Shown: positions 34,713-45,043 of the stretch, piece after piece
How positions within the stretch are numbered: position 1 is the first letter of the stretch
Layout of the letters: each line of letters starts with the position of its first letter
Assembly: GCF_964355755.1 (NCBI RefSeq)
Contig: NC_092670.1
Location: forward strand, 6,721,001-6,785,000
Reading direction: 5' to 3'
Source: Antedon mediterranea
Lineage: Eukaryota; Echinodermata; Crinoidea; Comatulida; Antedonidae
Length of the DNA: 64,000 nt
Notes under the pieces: model-generated
What the model was told of the DNA's origin: nothing
The model's input: the letters and a program-made list of their open reading frames with translations, nothing else
Database searches by the model: none
Made by a program: the position numbers and the translations under genes

Positions 34713-35570
34713 TCAACCGCAATCATAATCTGCAAGCTTACGTGGCCAGTGTACATGTCGTCCGCTACGCGTTTGCCGTGGCGGAGGTGCGACTGGAATA
34801 GCACTTGCGGTTGGGGAAAGCCCTGCTTCCGGTTGCCTTGACGATTCTGGAAAGTTGTTAATAGCTTTACCATTATTTACAAAGGCGACTTTTAGTCTGT
34901 CCAAACTAACAGTTTCATGTTTACCTGCGATGCTCAAAACAAAGTATTTGTCAGTTCTGTTTAAAACTTTAAATGGCCCATTGTAAGGAGACTGAAGAGG
35001 TTTCTTTACGCTATCGCAACGAACAAACACGTGAGTACATTCACGCAAATCGTCGTGGATTTGTGCGGTGCGTTGATTCGCTCGTGTTGGCACTGGTTGA
35101 ATATTCTGCATGTGTCTTTGCAATCTATGTACGTAATTCGCAGGCTCATGTGAGGCGATATCAGTAGGCGCGACAAACTGCCTTGGAAGTTTCAGGGTTG
35201 CTCCATACACCAGTTCCGATGAAGAACAGCCTAAATCAACTTTGACCGCTGTCCGGAGACGACCCAGAAGAACTAAAGGTAAAGTTTCACTCCACTTCTG
35301 AGGATCATCTTGAGCCTTAAGCGAAACCTTTAATTGGCGGTGAAAACGTTCAACTAATCCATTTGACATAGGATGGTAAGATGTTGTTCGAATGCGTTTT
35401 GTGCCCAACATGTTAGATAGGGCGGTGAATAGTGCCGATTCGAACTGACGACCACGGTCTGTAGTGATGGTGGATGGCGCACCGAATCTGGATACCCAAA
35501 CAGTGACAAACGCTTTGGCTACAGTTTCAGCGGTAATATTGGTGATTGATATGGCCATCTTGTAAAGCGA
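34713..35570 (-). pseudogene. Gypsy integrase, C-terminal part
   Basis: Contains the second catalytic Asp in TTDRGRQFES and the catalytic Glu in SNGLVERFHRQLK, then the C-terminal domain and a Pro-rich tail. Its start is joined out of frame to the upstream part: a small deletion at about 35555, right after RFTRWP, breaks the core domain. Confidence 0.88.
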
Positions 35571-36755
35571 TCGATACATGTAAGTAGGTAAGTATAACCA
35601 TCCGATACAGGTAGTGGTCCTACCAAGTCTATGTGGACGTGGTCGAATCTTATGTCGGGCGTCGCAAACGTACCTAATGGTGTCACAGTGTGGCGATGAA
35701 CCTTATTCTTCTGGCATTTTAAACAACACTTAGCCCATGTCCGCAAATCACTGTTCATACCAGGCCAAACATACCGTGAAGCGATTAATTTTAGTGAAGC
35801 TCGAATCCCTGGATGAGAAAGTGAATGCAAAGAGTCAAACACTAACCTACGCATACCTTTGGGCACGAATGGTCTATGATTACCAGTGGTGACATCGCAT
35901 ACAATAGTACCGCCGCTAGTCGCTGTCGGTACGTCTCTCAACTTGAAAACAGACTTATGCTGATGTTCGAGCAACTCCGCATCTTTTTGCTGGTGCCTAG
36001 CCATGACGTCATAATCAATAGAAAGCTCCGATGAAGCTGACACTGCATTCAAGTCCATACGTGACAGTGCGTCTGCTACGGTATTCTCGCTACCTTTGAC
36101 GTGTCGAATGTCCGTGGTAAACTGTGAGATGTAGTCTAAGTGACGTATCTCTCGCGGCGAATATCGATCTGCGCTGGAACGTAATGCGTGTGTTAAAGGT
36201 TTATGGTCAGTTAAGATATAAAATGTTCTAGCTTCTAGAACGTGGCGAAAATGCTTAACTGCAAGATAGGTAGCTAGTAATTCCCGTCCAAAAGTACTAT
36301 ATCTCCTTTCCACCGGATTTAGACGTCGGGAAAAAAATGCAAGTGGATGCCAAATCCCTGCTACCATTTGTTGCAACACACCACCTACAGCGCAATTGGA
36401 CGCATCTACCATTAAACACAATGCAGCGTCAGGATGTGGATGTTCTAGAAGAGTTGATTCGACGAGTGCATACTTGACCTTGTTGAACGATTCAATTTCC
36501 GTCGGAGATAGTTCAATCGCCTTTTTAGGTTTACCGACAAGTAAATCAGTTAATGGATGAATCAAATCCGAACATCTAGGTATAAACCGTCTGTAGAAAT
36601 TAATTAATCCCAGAAACTCACGTAATTTACGCACAGTATCTGGTACTGGAAACTGTTCAATCGCCTCAACCTTGGAACGCAATGGCTGTATCCCAAACTC
36701 GTTAATTTGATGACCTAAAAATTGTAGTGAAGACACACCCCATACACACTTGGGA
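35571..36755 (-). pseudogene. Gypsy RT thumb, RNase H and integrase N-terminus
   Basis: Order: RT end (FLGHQI, LREFLGLINFYRRFI), RNase H (ALCLMVDASNCAVGGVL, FGRELLATYLAVKHFRH, LTDHKPL), integrase zinc-binding region (HPGIRASLKLIASRYVWPG, CLKCQKNK) and first catalytic Asp (HIDLVGPLP). A one-base insertion in the GGG run at 36752-36754 separates it from the RT core. Confidence 0.9.
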
Positions 36756-37187
36756 CGGATTAACAATAATACCAAATTCATCGAGACGTTTAAAAAGTGC
36801 CTGAAGATGCAATTCATGTTCAGCAGTATCCATGCTGGCAATAAGTAAGTCATCAATGTAAGCATACACGAAATTCATACCCCGCAACACCTGGTCAATA
36901 AAACGCTGAAATGACTGTGCCGCATTTTGAAGACCAAATGGCATTCTTAAGAACTCGAACATGCCAAACGGCGTAGTAATAGCGGTTTTTGAAATGTCTT
37001 TAGGATCGACGGGTATTTGATGATATGCACGTACCAAATCTATCTTAGAAAAAATCTTGTAACCCGAGAGAGTCGCGGTAAAGTCATGAATGTGAGGGAT
37101 GGGGTACATATCTGGAACAGTCACATTATTTAACGCTCGGTAGTCCCCACATGGCCTCCAATCACCTTTAGGCACCATGTGTAGCGG
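36756..37187 (-). pseudogene. Gypsy RT core
   Basis: Has [32 protein letters not shown] and the catalytic [11 protein letters not shown] (Asp-Asp). It continues in the same frame as the protease segment, broken only by a TAG at 37186-37188 where the family has a sense codon (N-W-S-x-P-L-H). Confidence 0.9.
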
Positions 37188-37188
37188 C

Positions 37189-37883
37189 TACGACCAGTTA
37201 CTATCTGAGGGCCGTATAATTCCTAATTGTAACATATGATCAAATTCAGCCCGTGCAATTTTCAATTTCTCAGAAGACAATCGGCGAGGTCTGGCACAAA
37301 CTGGCAACCCATTTGTATTTATCTGATGTGTAACGTTATGTTTCACGCTTCCATTACGAAAACATGGTTTGGTAATCGTTTTATATTTGTTTAATACTTC
37401 CTGAAAACGAGGATTTACTTTTGGGGTCGGAAAGACCGGACTAAGTGATGCTAGGGTACATTCTATTCCCTTGACACTAATACTAGTAGTAGCATCGAAA
37501 AGTTGGCGATTTTTTAAGTCCACAATTAAACCAAAACGTCGTAAAAAATCGGCCCCAATAATCGCATTAGGCACATCAGCAACAGTAAATATCCACCTAT
37601 ACGTGCGTCGAAATCCAAAATCAACTGTTAAGGAACGCTCCCCATAAGTAGATATTGTAGATTTGTTTACTGCTTGCAATACAAAGTCAGTTTTTCGGTG
37701 CAACTTGTCTGTTATTGATGGAGGTAACACGCTAACCTCCGCTCCAGTGTCAACTAAGAATCTGAGTCCCGAAGTACGATCAGAAATAAAAAATAGACGA
37801 CTACCTTCACCAACGCCAGCAGCTGTCGCCGTCTCTAGTCGCTGGCTTGGTCGTTTCCCGCCTTCTGTGAGGAAAAAGAGCAT
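37189..37883 (-). pseudogene. Gypsy protease and RT N-terminus
   Basis: Aspartic protease motif FLVDTGAEVSVLPPS, then the ADFLRRFGLIVD flap/dimer region, then the leader to RT. It overlaps the end of gag in the minus-one frame, as expected for gag-pol frameshifting, and ends at the nonsense codon described for the RT core. Confidence 0.9.
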
Positions 37884-38698
37884 GGTGAATTACATTTATG
37901 TGCCTTGTTACCATATCGATGATGATACCAGCATAAACCATCATTAGATGTAGCAGAGGGCGAGCATTTTCGGCTTTCACGTTGTTTACTACGGCTTCTG
38001 CCTCTGACTTGTTTCGCCAAGGAAGAAACGAGGTTGGTCAACTTACTAACCTCAGCTCTCAATTCCCGTAATTCGTCTGACGTTGCGCGTGCACCCGTAT
38101 CCTTAATTGTCGTGGCAATAGTAGGTGGTGGTGGAGAAACTTCCAAAATTTTATCGGCCAACGCTGCCAGATCTGAAAGGTCCATATCCTCACGGGTGGA
38201 CGCTAATATCAATTGAACATTAGTAGGCAATCTTTGCACAAACAACTGTTTCAGGATGGATGTCTCTAAATCACGATCCCCCAGCAATTGGTACATCTTG
38301 CGTAGTAACTGACTAAGCTTGCGATCACCTAATTCTTCCGTTGTTAACAACTGATGAAGACGCTTTTGCTCCGACACGGATGTCCTTTTAACCAGTTCCG
38401 ATTTCAAATGGGTATATGGTCTCTGGTATGGAGGGCTTAGCAATAAATCCCGAACCTCCTGTGCGATATTAGGCGGCAAAGAAGCAATTATATACGAATA
38501 CTTTGTTTCCTCAGCCGTAATTCCTCTGGTAACAAACTGAGCCTCCACTTGCGCAAACCAAATAAGTGGGTCATTCGGCCAAAATGGCGGCAATTTTAAA
38601 CTTACAGCAGCCGCCACAGGTGGTGCCTCATCCATTCTAGCGGCCATTTTGATCGGTGTAGCTCTTCCCGGAGAGGGTCTCGCCATAATTCCATTCAC
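37835..38698 (-). CDS. Gypsy gag
   Basis: 287 codons. Capsid-like region with FWPNDPLIWFAQVEAQF and LPTNVQLILAS, a predicted helical linker, a basic RGRSRSKQRESRK stretch, and a C-terminal CWYHHRYGNKAHKCNSPC, an unusual Cys/His motif in place of a CCHC knuckle. The frame is intact. Confidence 0.88.
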   Translation of the reverse strand: MNGIMARPSPGRATPIKMAARMDEAPPVAAAVSLKLPPFWPNDPLIWFAQVEAQFVTRGITAEETKYSYIIASLPPNIAQEVRDLLLSPPYQRPYTHLKSELVKRTSVSEQKRLHQLLTTEELGDRKLSQLLRKMYQLLGDRDLETSILKQLFVQRLPTNVQLILASTREDMDLSDLAALADKILEVSPPPPTIATTIKDTGARATSDELRELRAEVSKLTNLVSSLAKQVRGRSRSKQRESRKCSPSATSNDGLCWYHHRYGNKAHKCNSPCSFSSQKAGNDQASD

Positions 38699-38779
38699 GT
38701 ATCAAACAACGACAACTCAAAGTAATCTTGCAACAACGACGAAGAAAAATATTTAAATATTCCAAGCACTCTCGTTAGA

Positions 38780-38796
38780 TCACGTCGGGGTCACCA
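38780..38796 (-). other. Primer binding site, tRNA-Trp
   Basis: Minus strand TGGTGACCCCGACGTGA, one base after the 5' LTR. It is complementary to CCA plus the acceptor end of animal tRNA-Trp (TCACGTCGGGGTCA), from established tRNA knowledge. Confidence 0.85.
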
Positions 38797-38797
38797 C

Positions 38798-39098
38798 TTT
38801 AGTGAGATCCAACTTACCCACTATACTGTGTTGTGAGAGCATGCATTGGGTCCAAATATAATTAGTAACTTCTTATACTTGGCTCCGTAATTATATACAC
38901 ATAATATATTCCAATAATATAGTTTCTTCTGTATATGTACAGGATACGCAAAGTTCCTTGAGTTAACAAACAACGGTAAGTAAAACAAATACGTCCTGCT
39001 TGTTCGACGGTCGGTAGTTGAGAGAGAGAGACAAAGAATAAAAAAGGTTTGCATGCCGTTCGTTACACCTGCTAACACATATGCAAATTGCCTCTACA
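38798..39098 (-). repeat. 5' LTR of the gypsy element
   Basis: 301 bp; same ends as the 3' LTR. It lacks the GGCCTA hexamer and one GA unit. Confidence 0.93.
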
Positions 39099-39102
39099 AC
39101 AC

Positions 39103-39884
39103 TATGGGAAAAAGATTTATATATTAAGCTGATTCATTATTTGCTTTAGATCTTACCATAATTCGTAAATCATATTTGTTGACAATTTCAGTGATAGCTG
39201 TATTTATATTCGTTAGGTTTTGTAATTAAACATTGTACTATTTCCCACGGGTAAGCTCACAGTTTGTACACTGATAATACAAAGTGTGATATTTCAAATT
39301 TTGGAGACAACACAGTACGAACACTCGGGATTAGTACATATTTATTTAAGCAGTCTATTTTTAATATTTTTCGCCTTAGAAGTCACCTTGTACAACCCGT
39401 TTGGCCATGTATCCTCAATCACACAGGATTGAAATCACCGTAGGAAGTTGTACTAAAAATAAAGGCGGAATTGCGCACGAGTTTACATATTTTCACCTTG
39501 TAAAAGACAGATACCACCAACCAGGGTGTGATACGCAGCAGTCAGTATTTGTGTTTATCAATGAATGTGTTGACAAATATGGTTTGAACGCCATAACATC
39601 GGATCCCCGATCAAATTCATTTCTATACAAAAAACCCTAACCCTAACCCTCTGCTATGCCTACTTCATATATTTACCCTACTATTACCACCTACTTTCAT
39701 TCTTTCTAAATCCTATTATTAACCAATAATACCGCCATAATGTTGACATGTATGACACGTCCTACAAATTCCCTTGTCAAAGAATAGTCTGGCAAAGAAA
39801 ACGCGCGTGAAACATTGAAACAAAAATTATACGTAGTCTAATATGTATTAATTGTAGAATAACAATTTTTTGTGGAATATATAG
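39103..39884 (+). other. Intron right of the gypsy element, with telomere-like tract
   Basis: Contains three near-perfect CCCTAA units at about 39635-39651. A 79-codon frame (39401-39640) runs into the tract; I do not recognise it and it lacks HYR features, so I do not call it a gene. Confidence 0.5.
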
Positions 39885-40130
39885 ATACAGAAGATCCTGT
39901 GTTTATCAACTGCCCAATGTCTCCAATAGAAGTAGTCACTGATGAAGGCTTTGCATATGCCAACGTGTCATGGGATGACCCCCAACCTATGGACAATTCT
40001 GGCATGTTAACAGTTACTCAAGTGAATTATCCTGGTGATAGTTTTTATGTTGGAACTCATTCTGTTAACATAACAGCTAAAGATGAAGATGGTAACATTG
40101 GTATCTGCACTTTTGTGATAAGTGTCAAAG
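39885..40130 (+). CDS. HYR19 exon (class E, block 1)
   Basis: Opens DTEDPVFINCPMSPIEVVTD; has YANVSWDDPQPMDNSGM, GDSFYVGTHSVNITAKDEDGN, ends VISVKG. Paralogues HYR31 and HYR43. The intron start GTAATACTGCTACTGTGTAC is shared with HYR31. Confidence 0.93.
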
Positions 40131-40417
40131 GTAATACTGCTACTGTGTACATCTTTTGTAAATAAGGATGAAGCATATTGTAGCCAACGGAACATCCCAT
40201 TTGAAGATCCTGTAACTGTTTTGTTTAACCGGTGGTTTGTAATTACAAACACCACATTTTAGCAGATGTGTGTGTGTGCGTGTGTTTATAGAGACAGGAC
40301 CATCAGCGCAACCTCACATACAACCATTGATAGTAAAGTAATAATCTTCCCAAGAACACAATATTATAAAACAGTTCATAAACTTAACCTTTTCAGATGT
40401 CATTTCCTTTCTTTCAG

Positions 40418-40660
40418 ATGAAGAAGATCCTGTACTAACTGACTGTCCAATGGACATTATTCTGAATACTACAAGAATGCTTTCATATGCTAATGCTACT
40501 TGGATGAGTCCAAATGCTACAGATAATTCAGGCAATGTTACCTTAGTTTCTACACATGTACCTGGTGATGGCTTTGCAGTAACAACAACTGAAGTTACTT
40601 ACACAGCAACTGATCCGTATGGAAACGAAGACATGTGTACATTCAATGTTACTGTAATTG
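40418..40660 (+). CDS. HYR20 exon (class F, block 1)
   Basis: Opens DEEDPVLTDCPMDIILNTTR; has NATWMSPNATDNSGN, GDGFAVTTTEVTYTATDPYGN, ends NVTVIG. Arg in NTTR and Val in FAV set it apart from HYR24, 32 and 36. Starts the first four-exon subunit. Confidence 0.93.
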
Positions 40661-40806
40661 GTAAGAATAGCATTTAATTTTTAATAAACAATTACTATAA
40701 AACATTTCAGTTTAATTTTTTTTTTAATAGAGACGTACTTTTTATAAAGAGAAAGATAAACTGTATTACAAAATGTACTTGAGATAATGTAATGTGTATT
40801 AACCAG

Positions 40807-41049
40807 ATGCCGAGTCTCCTACTTTGAACTGTGTGTCCAATGTGACTGTGTACACCGATTTAAATTCAGCAACAGCTAATGTATCCTGGCCAATACCAGA
40901 AACAACAGACAACAGTGGTTTAGAAGCTACATTAACCTCTAACTATGAACCCTATACACTGTTTAATATTGGAACAACTCTAGTAATGTACACATCAACA
41001 GATGCATCAAATAATGTACAAACGTGCATGTTCAATGCAACTGTAATTG
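40807..41049 (+). CDS. HYR21 exon (class G, block 1)
   Basis: Opens DAESPTLNCVSNVTVYTDLN. Cys is followed by Val-Ser, not Pro. Has VSWPIPETTDNSGLEATLTS, LFNIGTTLVMYTSTDASNN, ends NATVIG where paralogues have NVTVIG. Confidence 0.93.
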
Positions 41050-41071
41050 GTAAGTACGATTAATGGGTATA

Positions 41072-41118
41072 ATATACATTTTAGTTGTAATATTTAATAT
41101 TACAACTAAAATGTATAT
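41072..41118. repeat. 47-bp near-perfect palindrome
   Basis: Two 23-nt arms (ATATACATTTTAGTTG and so on) are exact inverted repeats around a single T at 41095. It lies in a 116-bp intron; the paralogous introns after HYR25 and HYR33 are 87 and 86 bp and have no such structure. Confidence 0.9.
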
Positions 41119-41165
41119 AAAACATTTTAAACTGGCTTATTTGGTATTTCTTTAATCTATTAAAG

Positions 41166-41417
41166 ATAATGAAGATCCGGTATTTGATTGCCCCAATGGC
41201 AACATTGTGGCATTTACAGATGAGTCCCAATCATACTCAACTGTTTACTGGAATGTATCAGTTACTGATAATTCAGGTAATGTTACATATAATTGTACAA
41301 GTGAATCAGGTGACCAGTTTGATGCTATTTGGCCAATAATACAACAAAATGTAAGCTGTATGGCACAGGATCCATCGGGAAATGACGCATCTTGCTTTTT
41401 CTCTGTTACTGTTGATG
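41166..41417 (+). CDS. HYR22 exon (class H, four Cys, block 1)
   Basis: Opens DNEDPVFDCPNGNIVAFTDE; has WNVSVTDNSGNVTYNCTSES, then QQNVSCMAQDPSGNDASC. The additional Cys in NCT and SCM are placed to form a second disulfide. Ends VTVDG, donor GTGAGT. Confidence 0.93.
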
Positions 41418-41774
41418 GTGAGTTTATAAAAATTGTATTATATTGATTTTTGTGTAAAAAATGTTTTTTTTTATTTTGAATCTTATTTCTACAGTACACA
41501 AACACACTACTACAACAAAATTACTGATTCTCATTAGTTGGTTGTTTTATTATTGCAACTACACAATCCTACATGATCCTGTTACACAGTATGTTATTAT
41601 TGTATTTGACGTAGGCTACTACCATTCCATAGATTTGACTCTTAGTAGGCAAACAATAATCTTGTAAAACTTACTCTTATTAAACCATTGAAATTAATAT
41701 CAAACAGTTGGATAATACATTGGTTTAAACATTCAACAGTTAAATATTAAAGAGTTGTAATTTTTTTCTTATAG

Positions 41775-42032
41775 ATAATGAAAATCCAAATATAACATGT
41801 CCCAGTAACTTCAATGTGACAACAGACAATGGACAAGCAACAGCTTGGATTCAATGGGATGTTGAATACACAGATAACACAAAATCTCTATATAATCTCA
41901 GCCTAACAGGATCTGGTTTAAATTATAATCCATCAGGTGAAAACTTTCCTATTGGAACAACGACACTTGAATATACAGTAACTGATGTATCTGGAAACAG
42001 TGATAACTGTACATTTTATGTCACTGTACGAG
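41775..42032 (+). CDS. HYR23 exon (class I, block 1)
   Basis: 86 codons, opening DNENPNITCPSNFNVTTDNG. Has AWIQWDVEYTDNTKSLY, then ENFPIGTTTLEYTVTDVSGN, ends YVTVRG. DNT replaces the usual DNSG turn, and W-x-x-P is W-x-V-E. Closest to HYR35. Confidence 0.92.
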
Positions 42033-42221
42033 GTGAATTTTTTTAGATGGTTTTAATGATTTTCAGTAAAAAAGTTTATGTTTGAATGGAATGAAAATAA
42101 ATATCTTGTCCAATAATAATAATAACCCACGAAAATCATACCTTCTTACTTGCAGTTTTAATTTCTTAACATTATGCAATTACTTATTAATTGTTGAATT
42201 ATTAATTTGCTTTTTAAACAG

Positions 42222-42464
42222 ATGAAGAAGACCCTGTGATATCGAGCTGTTCAGTGAACATTGTTTTGAATACTACAAGTATGTTACCATTCACTAATGC
42301 TACTTGGATGACTCCAAATGCTACAGATAATTCAGGCAATGTTTCCTTAATCTCTACACATAGCCCTGGTGATGGCTTTGCAGCAACAACAACTCAGGTC
42401 ACTTACACAGCAACTGATCCGTATGGAAACGAAGACATCTGTATATTCAATGTTACTGTAATTG
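42222..42464 (+). CDS. HYR24 exon (class F, block 1)
   Basis: Opens DEEDPVISSCSVNIVLNTTS; the Pro after the first Cys is replaced by Ser. Rest is class F: NATWMTPNATDNSGN, GDGFAATTTQVTYTATDPYGN. Begins the second four-exon subunit, 1,804 bp after HYR20. Confidence 0.93.
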
Positions 42465-42617
42465 GTAAGATTAACATTTAATTTGTATTAAACAATTACT
42501 ATAAACATGTTAATGTCTTTACAAAGTTTCTTTAAAAAACAGTATTACATAAAGAGAAAGATAAACTGCATTTAAAAATGTACTTTAGATAATGTATTTT
42601 TTCAATTTATTAAACAG

Positions 42618-42860
42618 ATGCCGAGTCTCCTACTTTGAACTGTGTGTCCAATGTGACTGTGTACACCGATTTAAATTCAGCAACAGCTAATGTATCCTGG
42701 CCAATACCAGAAACAAAAGACAACAGTGGTTTAGAACCTACATTAACCTCTAACTATGAACCATATACACTGTTTAATATTGGAACAACTCTAGCAATGT
42801 ACACATCAACAGATGCATCAAATAATGTGCAAACTTGCATGTTCAATGTCACTGTAATTG
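42618..42860 (+). CDS. HYR25 exon (class G, block 1)
   Basis: Near-identical to HYR21: WPIPETKDNSGLEPTLTS with Lys for Thr, and TTLAMYTSTDASNN with Ala for Val; ends NVTVIG. Confidence 0.93.
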
Positions 42861-42947
42861 GTAAGTATAATTGATATGATAAAGAAAATACATGAGCATT
42901 TACTAACATTTGCCGATAGGTTTTTCATTTCATTTATTTTATTACAG

Positions 42948-43199
42948 ATAATGACAATCCTGTATTTGATTGTCCTAGTGGCAACATTATGTCATATACA
43001 GATGAGTCCCAATCATACTCAACTATTTATTGGAATGTATCAGTTACTGATAATTCAGGTAACGTTACATATAATTGTACAAGTGAATCAGGTGACCAGT
43101 TTAATGCCGTTTGGCCAATAATACAACAAAATGTAAGCTGCATGGCAAAGGATCCATCTGGAAATGACGCATCTTGCTTTTTCTCAATAAATATTGCGG
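42948..43199 (+). CDS. HYR26 exon (class H, block 1)
   Basis: Opens DNDNPVFDCPSGNIMSYTDE; keeps all four Cys (NCT, SCMAKD, SCF). Ends SINIAG, diverged from the VTVDG of HYR22. Donor GTGAGC. Confidence 0.93.
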
Positions 43200-43364
43200 G
43201 TGAGCATATTGTGATTATTGATTCATATTTATTGATTTATTTTACATTTTAAAGATTTTTTTACACAAATGATTTTGTAAAATCTCAAATCAAGTATAGA
43301 ATAGCAGATTTTAATGATGCAAAAAATCAATATTATAAATAATTGAATGCATAAACATAATAAT

Positions 43365-43450
43365 GTAATAAACATAATATGTTATAAAACCAGATGGATT
43401 ATATGCAAACGTATTATGTTTACATACAATTCCGTCGGATTTTACATTGA
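43365..43450. repeat. Imperfect hairpin in intron, copy 1
   Basis: ATAAAACCAGATGGATTATA and the later ATACAATTCCGTCGGATTTT form imperfect arms around ATGCAAACGTATTATGTTTACAT. The same feature, with better-matched arms, is in the paralogous intron at 50158-50222. Confidence 0.65.
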
Positions 43451-43599
43451 CCAAAATTCATAGGTTTAATATTAGATTGTCAATATTAAACCATACAATG
43501 AGTACCAACGAATTCAGTAATACATACATACTTAACATTCAATAAATGTATATTCAACATTTTAAAGTAATATAAATTATTGGGTTTTTTAATTTGTAG

Positions 43600-43857
43600 A
43601 TAATGAGAACCCAAGTATAGAATGTCCAAATGACTTCAATGTGACAACAGGCAATGGAAAACCAACAGCTTGGATTCAATGGGATGTTGAATACACAGAC
43701 AACACAGAATATTTATATGATCTCAGCCTAACAGGATCAGGTTCAAGTTATAATCAATCTGGTGAAAACTTCCTTATTGGAACAACAACACTTGAATATA
43801 TAGTAACTGATGTATTTGGAAACAGTGATAACTGCACATTTATTGTCTTTATTCGAG
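43600..43857 (+). CDS. HYR27 exon (class I, block 1)
   Basis: Opens DNENPSIECPNDFNVTTGNG; AWIQWDVEYTDNTEYLY, ENFLIGTTTLEYIVTDVFGN, ends IVFIRG. Closest to HYR39, not to its neighbour HYR23, so the internal duplication predates the 12-exon duplication. Confidence 0.92.
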
Positions 43858-44138
43858 GTGAATATACACTAGTATTGCTTTTAATTATTATTTAAATATT
43901 GTTTTTATTTTTACACAAGTTCTATTGCATAATCTTCCTGAGTACGAAATTTGAATCCAACAAAGACTACTTCTAAACCTATAAATACCGAAAGTTGGCC
44001 AAAAATCGTTTTAGAACATGCAATGTTGTCTTTTGATTTCAATATAGTAAATTGTTATCCACACATTGTCTTACGTTTGTTGAGTATAGAAATTCAAAAT
44101 TAACTCACTAACCTAATGTTTATTACATCATAATGTAG

Positions 44139-44381
44139 ATATTGAGAATCCAATGCTGAATTGTCCAGATGGCATTGTAAACGTGACTTTAATTGGTGAA
44201 GCATACGGTATTGCCAATTGGGTTGAACCAGACATTACAGACAACTCTGACATCATTCATGTGAACATGTCAAATTACGTTTCTGGTGATCGCTTCTATC
44301 CAGGCAACACAACAGTTTATTATTTTGCTGAAGATCCATATGGAAACTCTGTTAATTGTACATTTATTGTTACAATCTTTG
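44139..44381 (+). CDS. HYR28 exon (class J, block 1)
   Basis: Opens DIENPMLNCPDGIVNVTLIG; has NWVEPDITDNSDII, SGDRFYPGNTTVYYFAEDPYGN, ends IVTIFG. Paralogue HYR40 (TDNSGIF). Donor GTAAGA. Confidence 0.93.
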
Positions 44382-44803
44382 GTAAGATTAATTACCGTTT
44401 CGATAGTTTTTCTTATGTATAACTACAAAGTTAGTCACATTTTTAATAAATATGTATAATTCTGAAACGTAAATTTTAATTTTTCATTTCTGCCATTTTA
44501 CTCAAATTAAACTCATTAATTTGTATTGGTCTTAAAAAAACAATTCTTTTAAAGATCTAGTAAAGAATTGTCCGTATGCTCAATAATATGAATTTTGGAG
44601 GTTTAGGAATAAATAACTATATATAGACCACGTTGTCATAGAAGAAGAACACATTTCATTTATTAATTTACAAATCTACCAAAAATAATAATACCGTAAC
44701 AGAATCTATTTGATATTTTTAAAAAATCTGATGAAACCTCATTATTTCCTTATTCCTTAAACAATGAATACAAGCTGACTATTGATGTCTGTTTCTCCCT
44801 CAG
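44382..44803 (+). other. Intron, copied at 51109-51485
   Basis: Shares long stretches such as AATTTTGGAGGTTTAGGAATA and AGACCACGTTGTCATA with the intron before HYR41. The other copy carries an insertion with GGCTTTGGCTGCGCAG. No exon. Confidence 0.7.
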
Positions 44804-45043
44804 ATGTTGAGATACCGATATTTGATCCATGTCCCAGTAATATAGACGTAAACACAGATCCCAGACTGCCGTATGCTGTAGTAAATTGGAACATTACAGT
44901 ATATGATAATGTTGGTGTTATTGAACTTGATAGCAACTATGTCCCATTTGATACATTTAATATCACAGTAACAGAGGTAAAATATGTTGCAACAGACTCT
45001 GAGGGCAATGAAGCAGAGTGTATATTTAATGTCACAGTAACAG
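44804..45043 (+). CDS. HYR29 exon (class K, block 1)
   Basis: 80 codons, the shortest type with HYR41 and 58. Opens DVEIPIFDPCPSNIDVNTDP; VNWNITVYDNVGVIELDS, FNITVTEVKYVATDSEGN, ends NVTVTG. DNVG replaces DNSG. Last exon of block 1. Confidence 0.93.

Larger units (their letters stand above)
34306..39098 (-). mobile_element. Ty3/gypsy LTR retrotransposon, CsRn1-like
   Basis: Complete minus-strand element: LTRs at both ends, a 4-bp target duplication ACAC (34302-34305 and 39099-39102), primer binding site for tRNA-Trp, gag, protease, RT, RNase H, integrase and a polypurine tract. Primer tRNA-Trp and a gag C-H-C-C-like motif are recorded features of the CsRn1 clade. Pol carries a nonsense codon, a one-base insertion and a small deletion, so it is defective although the LTRs are nearly identical. 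Confidence 0.93.

Noticed and set aside
39401-39640. 79-codon frame next to the telomere-like tract
   Set aside because: No recognisable domain; runs into the CCCTAA tract; intron position.
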